From positions 372,001-436,000 of the forward strand of contig JALLLS010000023.1 in NCBI GenBank assembly GCA_025094145.1: a stretch of DNA of 64,000 bases, read 5' to 3'. A model generated the notes under the pieces. That model searched no databases, was not told where the DNA came from, and saw only the letters and a list, made by a program, of their open reading frames with translations. This DNA comes from Spinellus fusiger. Taxonomy: Eukaryota; Mucoromycota; Mucoromycetes; Mucorales; Phycomycetaceae. Made by a program: the position numbers and the translations under genes. Below, in pieces: positions 54,147 to 64,000 of the stretch (position 1 is its first letter; every line of letters begins with the position of its first letter).

Positions 54147-57100
54147 CATCTCAAACATAAACCCTCATTCTTTTATTATTGTTATTGTTATTGTTATTGT
54201 TATTATTATTGTTATTACATCTCCTTTGATTCCTCCTCCTCTTCTCCCACCCCCTTTTTCATAGCATTTTATGCGTGTGTTTGTTCTTTCTTTTGTTCTT
54301 TCTCTTTCCTCCCTTCTATAGTGTGTAATTCATCTAATCAGTCCCATTCCTATTACCTTATTCCTCATTCTGCTTTGTTTTTGTTTAAAAAGAGATAAAA
54401 GCAATACCATCCTTCATGCATTTATTAGTGACTCCATCCGCCTACTGAAATGACAACTGCCTCTTTGTTCCAAGATTTAGCCTCCAGTAAACATAACATA
54501 ACTATGCATTGATTGAGTATTCATTAAGATATAGACTTATATATCCATACATCTACATTAAAAAGAGTTTGAATGTGATATTCCCAAGTATATCACTGCC
54601 CTTTATTCCCTATTCATATTTAGATCAACAGACAATGCATTACAAAGTAAACATTTACACAAAAATAAAAAATAAAAAATAAAAAACCAATCTATCCTAT
54701 AGAATACTATACTACATCACAACAAAAGAGAGACTGGAAACTATAAGCTAAAATAATAATGAAAAATATTAATAATGAAAGGTTATAAAGTACAAGTACT
54801 ATGTCAACTCCTACTTGCTGTTTCCTCTACCTGGAGCACTATGGACATGACTTGCATCGTTATCAAGATGGCTTCTACATTATTATTTGATATTATTTCC
54901 TAATCATTATCATGGTAGTAATAAAGGAACATGGAATCTTCCTTGCTGCCTTTTCCGCTCTGTTCTGTACCACCATTATGCATGCACGGAAAATAGTGTC
55001 TCTTACCTATGGATGATCCTCTATAGCGTGTCAGTGGCTGGCAGAGATCCTTTATTAAAACACCAACAGATGGAATAAATAAATAAAGGACATGCCTGTC
55101 TAGTCCTGTTGTTTCCATGGAGAGGGTGCTATTGATCTACACATCAATACAGTAGATAGAAAGTGGACTCTCTGTGTCGGTCCATAGTCATAAAGTAGGA
55201 CACTGACTCTGCTCTATCAATAACAATAACACAAAGCCAATCCCAGGTCATCCACTAATTAACATGGAGTAAAATTGAACTCTGTGTAGCAGTGATCACA
55301 ATAATGATTATAACTATTATAATTATAAATAAAAATAAAAATAAAAATAAAAATAAAAATAAGCTATTTGATCACAGACCTATGAAATCACTGTCCTAAT
55401 GTCTGATCAGTTAGCGTAGTCGTTGGGAGTTCCAGTACAGCAGTAAGAAGAAATGAATAGGAGACATAGGACATGGGCCCAAGGGTCTATAGTATGAATC
55501 TTCTTGACATGAAACAACTAGGAAGAATAAACATTCAGGTGAGACAGACCTGCTCAAATACTCTGCACAGAATGAACCTCTTCTAGTCGTATTCATCAGA
55601 CATGGAAGACTTGTTCTTGTTGATCAGGTCATTGAATAGCTTCCATTATGGGCCAACACCCACTGATACATCACTCTTGATACATCTCTAGTAGAGTCTT
55701 ACCTCTCTTGTAACCCAAACTACTAGCAGCATTCTCTTTCCAATGCCCTGTGAAATAAGAAATAGCCTGTACTAAGAGGAAAGGGGCATCTATACTGACA
55801 AGAAGAAAAGAAACAAAAGAGTACTAGATTGGAGACAGAATAGTGTCATAGTTATGTTCCTTCTCATTCATAGGCCTATGCCATGACCTAACCAACACAT
55901 AAACTCTATCAATTCTATGCGTCATGGCTCTACTCACTAGATCTAATGTTTGAGCTCCTAATCATTTTAAGCACTCTATACTAAATAAATAAAAGTGGCC
56001 GTAATCTTGAACAAGACAGTGGATGCGTTGATATCATCATCCTTGGCTTTGATGGTCTATTTTTAATTACAAACTGCTCAGTTTATAAAATAAGAAATCT
56101 ATCAAGCTAAATCACCTCTGTAGAGACAGTGATCAATATGCTGTCAAAGATAAGGCGGCGCTTTATTACAAGAAATAGAAAATAAAAAGATAACCCGCAT
56201 TTATACATTGCCACACTGTTCATTAACAATGAAGGAAAGGCATAGATATCTTGAATCACAGTGTATTACTCTATGCCTTTTTGTGTCGACTGAGACAATT
56301 CATTGCATTGATCGAGCTTATGTAGATTCCACTCTATTATAGCAAGACAGTCTTGTTTATTCTTATAGAACAATAACAATTAAAAGGTCTTTTTTTTCAT
56401 TGTTATTGGATCCAGTAGGTACTTATGGGGTTCCATCGGTTCCCCGTGAACTCTAAGCTAAACTAAGCTTATTTTTGAATCACAAAGACAGCCTAATTGT
56501 TGACAGATCATAGAATGAAAGATACCAAACTGTCCCATCGATCTATTGACTGATACTGACCCTCACTTTTGTATCTAAAACAATGGACTTGCTATAGTAA
56601 ATATATTTTGTTACTGTTCTCACTATGCTCATTCTCGATCAGCAACTCTCCTTTTACTATCAACACTTTATTCTGTAGATAGAATAGTGTCCAAGTTGAA
56701 TAGCATTATGAGTTTATTTCATTGTACCCCTCCAGTGTCGTAACATGTAGAATAGGCTGATCATTGGCTGTGATCTATTACCAAACGACCTGAATTCTTT
56801 CTTTTTCTTTCTCTCTCTCTTAATAATACCTTTATGTTTCTCATTTGCCTCATTTCATACTTTCATACATTTTCCTATCTTTATTTGAGTTTACAATGGA
56901 TGTTCTTAAACACATGGTAATTGCATTGAACAAAAGATCAACATTCATTGTGCTATATTATTGGTGCTTTATAGTGTGACCAGCTAATTCACTTGCAGTA
57001 TCCCACTCCAAGGGAGGATGAGCATGGATTTGATTCAATGTAAAAAGTCTATTCCTCGGCTTTTCCTTTCTGTCTGTTTGTCTGTCTTTTTATTTTCTAT

Positions 57101-58671
57101 TTTATTACTTTTATAGAACTTTTATGTTTATAGTTTTATTTTCTTATAGTACAATACACGTGCAATTATAAAAATGGTAAAGGAAATAAGAAAAAGAAGC
57201 CGAGAAAGCGGTCATCTTGTAGATAGGAATGCGTTTATTTATTATTTCAACTTAAAAATAGAAATTTACATGCCATGAGGTTCATCTTTAACCAATCCTT
57301 CTAGTTTATAGTTTTTATAGTTGACTCAATAGTATAGTGTCAAGCGTACGACACGTGGTTTGATGATACTATGATTTGTTCTGAACCCTCTTTTCTACTT
57401 GATGTACTTTTTTTTTTGCTTTCCGTTATGTTAATAGACAGACAGGGGCAGACTCCATATGAAAATAAGATAAACTTCACGGTTTAACTTTTATGGACTT
57501 AAATTGACAGTTCCTTATAGATTGCAATAATAAAATCATGGGTGCTTGATCTATAGTCACCCTTTTCATTTATATTGTATTTTTATTTTCAATACAAATG
57601 AATTCAAGTGAGTAGTGCATAGGATGAATGGTTATAAATTAAGAAATAGTCATAGTATTATTGATATAGCATTGTATATTTCTTTGAATAAGGAAATAAA
57701 TAAAAGAAAGACCCCTTTTCAAGTCATCCCAAATACATTAATATTTGTTTGTAATAACAGACAAATGCAATAGTGAGCTGTTCTAGATGGATCTATCCCA
57801 GACAGTTAGTCTAATGTCTACCTTGCTAAAGATGTTCTGGTCAGTGTTATAAGAATACTCTTTCATTGAGTAGATATCAAAAGATGATCAATGATTCACA
57901 CTATTGATATACATCTGTAGAGTGCTGTCTATTGTTTCTACAGGTGTTTATTCTAAAATTAAACAAAAATTTAGATAGGTTGGATAATTTAGGAATTGAT
58001 ATTAGATGACCACCCATATCTTATAGATATTGCAACATTTCTACATGTCAAGATTCAAATTACACACAATTCATCTCCACTTTTCATACAGTTTGTCTGT
58101 AGCATGAGTTTCTGTCAGTTATTCAACCAAGGCTCCAGCGATATCTAGAAAGGATAAAGACAAGAATGAACCAGTAAACTTGTATTTGTATTGGTTCTAG
58201 TAGTATCATTAGAGTCTTTATGTTTGTGTGTGTGTGTGTGTGATATCTAAAGGAGTGCTGTGGATGGGTATTATTCTCCCTCTGAGATAATCTTCAAGTT
58301 GGTACTTAATACTATTGATATAAGATGTATATTAGTAGCCATCTTTCACTTTAGCGTGAATGGATTAATATATACTTGGAGAATATATAAGTATAAGAGA
58401 CTCTATTATTGCTATTGTGGACCAGGACTTGCAAAACGGGTGACTATTCAGACTTCTAACCAGTATCACATAAAGGTGTCTTGGTTATCATTCTTCTGGT
58501 AGGATGTACACCTGAAGAACTTGCTATAGTTTTCTAATAAAATCAAATACATGTAAGAATCTTAGCTTGCTTCTACAGGCATGCTATATCTTTTTTTTTT
58601 TACTTTATTAATGTCTTGTTGACTGTGTAGCATTTCTGGTCTAGAGAAATAGATAATAATAATATATTAAT

Positions 58672-58704
<33 letters not shown>

Positions 58705-60013
58705 GAAAGAAAAGGCCTTTAATAACACTGAATAGTGCCAGCTACTATTTATCATTCATTCATAGGATGGTGTCTTCAATAGCTTCTTGGGTCTAGAGGT
58801 ACTATGTCAATAATATAATAGTGTCGATGGTAATCTGCTTCTTGCAAGTACCTGACATACATGATAACCTTTTTTTTTTACCACTCTGAACCACAACTGT
58901 GAATATCTATGTTTGGAAAATGGTCCTACAACAAAAGGTCCAAACTATTTTATTTTTTATTTTTTAAATAAAATAAAATAAAATAAAATAAAATAAAATA
59001 AAATTGTTCAGTAAAATAGATGATATTCAGTAAGAAAATGAGTCTGTTTAATTCAAAGGTGCACACATGTCCAGAAGAAATATAAAACAATCCAGTCATC
59101 AGCTTCCAATCGTCTAATTTTTAGGTTAAAATCATGAAGAGAGCTCCCCAAGCTACATAGACTATGTTTTATAATGACACGTCTTATGGAATCAGGGATT
59201 TTGTTATTCTCCCCCTTTTATCATACAATTTAAAACAAAACTGCCTTTCTATAAAATTATTTATTCAATTAGATGTAGGCATTCATAGTCACATAAGCAG
59301 AAAAGTGCCATAACGTCCATTTTTCCTTAAACACATACTTGTCTATACTAATACGAGAGACTTTAGTGGTAACAACGGACTTGAGATCAAAGCTTGTCTG
59401 GTTTTTAATAATTCTGTGATCTATGTAGACCTTTCATCTCTAATCCAAGTGAACCAATGAAGTGGTATAGGCTGTCTCTGACTCAGACTGAGTTGTGTTC
59501 CAAGTGGTAGTGGTAGTTTTTATTTTTTATTTGAGCCCTTTGTATAACGACTACATGAAAGGCATCTAGTCTCTCAACTCTATTTCTCTAAAGTTATCTC
59601 CAATAAAAACCACATACATTAAACAGTATACAAAAGCACTGCTTCCTTCCTTTTTTCTTTTTTCTCTTTTTTCTCTTTTTATAAAGACATCCTATTGTAA
59701 AAGCAAGGCATCAGAGTTGATTTGATGTGATTGTGTGGTTGCCATGCTGTGTTTGAATTCTATCTATGTGACTGCATGAAGTAACGGGATGAGATCTAAG
59801 GTGGTCATATCAACATCCAATAGATGGCATATAAAAAAGAGATATTTACTATTACGACCCTATCAATCCACTGTAGTTAGAGCATCCACTGCCTGTATCT
59901 GTAGGGTTGAAATATCAATTGCCTAGAAAAGAAAGTCTAATCTAAGCTTACAATTAAGCTACAAACTATAAATTATAAAACACTCTACAGTTGATTCTTA
60001 TTCATCTATCACC
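54147..60013. other. 5.9-kb AT-rich region without a convincing gene
   Basis: No ORF here looks like coding sequence, including the longest (58260-58502). Simple repeats: TTATTG (54175-54215), AAAAATA (54660-54685), AAATA (55326-55360), (GT)n near 58221, (AAT)n near 58655-58702 and (AAAAT)n near 58967-59003. The rest is unique AT-rich DNA. I saw no tRNA, rRNA or snRNA signature by eye, and no match to the three dispersed-repeat copies. Confidence 0.6.
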
Positions 60014-62019
60014 ATGACATCTGTTCATACTTCTGTTTCTGATGGATCCAACACTAGCCTAACAAACAACACAACAACACCTTCTTCCGCCAGTTCATCC
60101 TTACTAGACAAAATGTTATTTGATGGAATAGAACCCGATTATTTACGCTTGATTATGACAGCTAGAGTGTATGATATTGTTACCCAGACGCCACTCCAAG
60201 AAGCAGTTAACTTGAACACTAAGCTTAATGGTGCCAATGTCTATATGAAGAGAGAAGATCTGCACTCTGTATTTTCATTCAAAATACGTGGTGCCTACAA
60301 TAGAATGGCCCATTTGACTGAAGAAGAGAAGAAGATTGGCGTTATTGCTTGCTCTGCAGGTATTCAATGTTAGAGGATAGACAATAGATAACACCCCCCC
60401 TTCTTCTCTTTTCTTTTTAACTTGCCATTCACCTTTTTATGACTAGGAAATCACGCTCAAGGAGTTGCTATGGCTGCTAAACATCTAGGCATCAAGGCCA
60501 AGATTGTTATGCCCATTCCTTCGCCTGCTATTAAAGTGAGTCATTCTAACTTTATCTAGTGTCAATGCATAGACCTAAAGATATAGATATCTATCCTTTT
60601 GGCAAATTTCTAATGAAAAATAATAATAATATTACAATGCATCGGATGTAGTGGAAGAATGTTCAACGTCTAGGCGCACAAGTTGTTTTGCACGGTGATG
60701 ATTTTGATGGAGCCAAGGCAGAGTGTGCTCGTCTGATCAAAGAAGAGGGATTGATTGATATTCCACCTTATGATGATCCACATGTGATTGCAGGACAAGG
60801 CACTGTGGCTCTTGAGATCTTACGACAAATGGACGCCAACAGAATCGCGACCATCTTTGTTTGTGTTGGAGGAGGAGGGCTGATTGCTGGTATTGGCAGC
60901 TACATCAAACGAATTGCACCTCACATCAAAATCATTGGAGTGGAGGCTAATGATGCAGATGCCATGACACAAAGCTTAGAATTGAAGGAACGTAAAGAGT
61001 TGAAAGAAGTGGGACTGTTTGCAGATGGTGCAGCTGTACGTCTTGTAGGTAAAGAAACCTTCCGCATTGCCCAGAAAGTAGTGGATGGTATGATCACTGT
61101 CACCAACGATGAGATTTGTGCAGCCATCAAAGATGTGTTTGAAGGTAAATATCAGATATGAGTGAACCTAAACCAATGAACATCAATCCTCTTAGATACA
61201 CGTGCCATTTGTGAGCCTACAGGTGCTCTTTCTTTAGCAGGAGCCAAGAAGTATCTCGAACAATACCCAGAAGAGAAAGATAAAGGCGCACATATAGTGA
61301 TTGTTTCTGGTGCCAATGTCAATTTTGATCGTTTAAGATTTATCAGTGATCGTGCAGTGCTGGGTGAAAAGAATGAGGCCTTCTTTAATGTAGTGATTCC
61401 TGAGCGACCAGGAAGCTTCCTTGGAATGATTGAGGTGGTCCAACCACGAGCAGTAACAGAATTCACCTATCGTTATTCTGATCCCAAAGAGGCTCACATT
61501 TATATTAGCTTCAAAGTAAATAACCTCCAGGAAGAAACACACCAAGTATTGAATGGTTGGGAAAAGAGAAATATGAAAGGATATGATCTTAGCCATAGTG
61601 AACTTGCCAAATCACATGCACGCCACATGACAAGTGGCAAGGGAAGACCAGAACATGAAAGAGTGTTTAGATTCAGTAGGTTGCATGAACAGATATTCTT
61701 CTTTTCTCTACCGAGTATATCTCACAAAGTCAATTGTAGTATTCCCAGAGCGACCAGGTGCCCTTATGAAGTTCTTAATGGGATTGAACTCTAGTTGGAA
61801 TGTTACTCGATTTCACTATCGCAATCACGGTGATGGTAAGGATTGACTATTCTTCCTGTGTACACTAAGCCAGGAATTGCTTTAGATATGGGCAAGGTCT
61901 TTATTGGCATTCAGTCACCGCCTGAAGACAAGCAATTGTTTGATAGCTACATAGAACAACTCGGCTATACTTACATTGAAGAGACAGACAATGAGTTGTA
62001 TAGAACATTTATGTGTTAG
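60014..62019 (+). CDS. ILV1: Threonine deaminase (biosynthetic threonine dehydratase)
   Basis: PLP enzyme converting threonine to 2-oxobutanoate, the first step of isoleucine synthesis, normally mitochondrial. ATG 60014 gives a Ser/Thr-rich N-terminus, then [40 protein letters not shown] with the PLP lysine, [19 protein letters not shown] across an intron, [35 protein letters not shown] and the glycine-rich [19 protein letters not shown]. The regulatory part has two ACT-like units ([20 protein letters not shown] and [18 protein letters not shown]), consistent with isoleucine feedback. Five or more introns; the one near 61676-61716 has alternative acceptors, so a few residues before VVFPERPG are uncertain. 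Stop 62017-62019. All key residues present. Confidence 0.96.
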
Positions 62020-64000
62020 ACATTCTATAATTTTGGACATTACTCCCTGATCCATAGCATGTATGCTTTTTTTAAAAAATTCATTTATCCATTCCGCCAC
62101 CCAAGATTCTTTTTTTTATTCTATCAATCTACATCTGCACTGCTATAAAGTACAGTTTCATTATGACATCCCTAAAACAGATGCCACTGTAATTAGAATA
62201 CAAAATAGGTTGGCTATTTTGAATTGAATGACAGAGTAAAACACCTATAAACATAATTGGCATTTACTGTCTGTAGCTGCTTTAGTCTATTGTGAATATC
62301 TTTATCATTTAAAGTGAAGTAGCAGTTAAATCTCCGGAAGAAGACTGTTCATAGACTCACCTTTTTTAATTAATTAATTTATACAACCCGTCGACCATCC
62401 ATTGTTATTGTAATTTAATTCTTAATATGGACAAAAGCAAAACATAAACCTTGTGTATAGACCAAGAGTAGAAGTTGCTAGAAAATAAGAATAAGAATAA
62501 GAATCCCTCAACATGCTTTTTGCACGTTCAAATTTGGTGCAATGAGAAAGGTCAGCCATTTTGCACATGTTTGTATCTTTGCTGTTATGTTTCTTAAGCA
62601 GAAAAAAATAACTAAAATGGATAAAATGTTAGAAAAGATATATTAACAAATTTAGCAAACAGTTTTAGTCATACTGAGCAGCAGAACAAATAAAAGACTA
62701 TTTATCATCAGCAAGAAGTATTTACATTTAAATTCTAAAGACAAAGTTGAATCGTTGACATAAAGTCATATCATCGATTTATGAGAAAAAAGAATAAAAA
62801 ATAGTGCAGGAAACTTAAAAATCAATTATTGACACTCAAATAATGTTTCTGTTTGTTGTAAACTGCTAATTCATGTGTTTTCCATAGACCTTCATGGTTA
62901 ATTGAGTAGTACAGTTATCAATGGTCATTTCCCAACTGCATAGATGGGCATAGTAGTGTGAAGGACAAATGTACAAAAATGGAATGTGATATCTATGATT
63001 ATAAATAAAACTATTACATAGGCATAGATCACTCGATATGTTACACGTATTATGTGTAGTGAGACTTCCTGTAATTTTAATACTTACACACTTGAGGATT
63101 ACACAAGGAATATAAATGAAAAAGAAAAGCACAGGCGCAGGCGCAGGCGCTGGCGCTGGCAGACACACAAAACTACACCTTACCAAGGCGGCATTGTGCT
63201 TTCATTATTTAGCCGAGTGATTTATACTTCAAAAAGAATAAGGACATGTGAAAAATTAGTTGTACATAATCACTACACGTCTATCCATAGCATAGTATCA
63301 TTCCTTATACTATTATCAGGGCTGATAGCCACAGGCCTTTCTCAACTCTACACTCTCATAACAGAATATCAATCTTTTTATGATGGCATGAATTGGTGTC
63401 TTGTAACATCTCTTCTTCTCGTTAACATGTACAGTAATAATCTTATATGATAACATAGTAAAGTTTTTTCTGTAGAATATAGACGCATCTGCTGTGCAAC
63501 ACTACTGGTACAGACAAACTATTCAAATACTAAGTCAAGTAGACTTGGCATGAATTACTGCACAAGCTTATTTGCGATGTGACACTACAAACAAATGTGT
63601 ATTTATTCAACTTTCAAAACAGATTGATTCAATAGGCAAATGATTATGTTTAGGTTGCAACGCTAATACTAATGAGGCCAAGGCTGATAAAAATATTGCT
63701 ATTAATATTAGTATTAGTATTAGTATTAGTATTATTAATATCATCCATAGTAATTAGAGTGCTGATAGAAATAAGAATGCAAATATTGATATTAATGCTA
63801 ACTCGTATACTAATGGAATAAAACTTGTTTGATATCTTTGATTCCTAGTAGAAGATACGGTATTACTAGCGTATTGAGTAATGCGTATCCAAAGAATCAG
63901 ACAAATAAAAGCCTAGTACTATAATACAGTAAAAAGTAAAATATAGAAACAACAGTACAGTGCATCATAAGCTTAATTTTAGGACAAATAAGGTTTGCGA
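62020..64000. other. AT-rich terminal spacer
   Basis: No gene called. ORFs at 62866-63186 (minus; Cys/His-rich) and 63052-63450 (plus) overlap on opposite strands, so at most one could be real; neither is recognised. Contains a GGCGCAGGCGCAGGCGCTGG patch (63136-63155) and an ATTAGT tandem (about 63697-63740). Confidence 0.45.

Noticed and set aside
1..64000. CRISPR arrays, rRNA and tRNA genes
   Set aside because: Tandem repeats here are contiguous microsatellites or minisatellites with no spacers, and I saw no cloverleaf with a convincing B box. A tRNA-scan or covariance search was not possible, so a missed tRNA cannot be excluded.

Overview
The window is nuclear DNA from a fungus. Genes are broken by many short GT-AG introns (mostly about 45-160 nt) and carry no bacterial operon signals. 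They encode typical fungal proteins: an ENA-type Na+ P-type ATPase, a Zn2Cys6 regulator, Ugo1, a Spo71-type PH protein, an ALR/Mnr2-type CorA transporter and a biosynthetic threonine deaminase. A clear Integrator subunit 4 homologue, a metazoan-like RRM/zinc-knuckle/RS splicing factor and a Fanzor/TnpB-like remnant point to an early-diverging lineage (Mucoromycota or relatives) rather than Dikarya. That lineage call is inference. Coding sequence is moderately GC-rich; spacers are AT-rich and full of microsatellites.

Layout. 0.1-5.2 kb: 3' part of a PDK-family mitochondrial kinase, PRP31 (minus), and a divergent SR splicing factor. 5.4-9.0 kb: an unassigned small spliced ORF and a Spo71-like PH protein. 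9.2-20.2 kb: 6-phosphogluconolactonase, UTP6, INTS4 and a Rai1/DXO decapping nuclease, all plus. 20.5-23.9 kb: a CorA-type Mg2+ transporter and a FYVE protein, both minus. 24-26.3 kb: a gene-free block with a TIR-bounded, internally deleted Tc1-like element and one copy of a dispersed repeat. 26.4-29.1 kb: a coiled-coil protein and TRM5. 29.9-34.6 kb: a TPMT-like methyltransferase (minus), a doubtful small membrane gene, a Zn2Cys6 regulator and UGO1. 35.0-41.2 kb: ENA ATPase and CDP-diacylglycerol synthase (minus). 41.2-43.6 kb: repeat block with two more repeat copies and a Fanzor-like fragment. 43.6-46.2 kb: glutaminyl-tRNA synthetase. 46.4-51.8 kb: a zinc-ribbon protein and several weak orphan ORFs. 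52.8-54.1 kb: an intronless orphan. 54.1-60.0 kb: nearly 6 kb without a convincing gene. 60.0-62.0 kb: threonine deaminase; then AT-rich DNA to the end.

Most genes are housekeeping and form no single pathway. RNA metabolism is over-represented: PRP31 and the SR protein (splicing), UTP6 (rRNA), INTS4 (snRNA/transcription termination), Rai1/DXO (cap quality control), TRM5 and GlnRS (tRNA). No defence-type gene cluster is visible. The most notable items are the microexon-rich SR gene, the Integrator subunit in a fungus, the Tc1 derivative with intact ends, and the decayed Fanzor-like fragment beside a dispersed repeat. No tRNA, rRNA or CRISPR array was recognised by eye.
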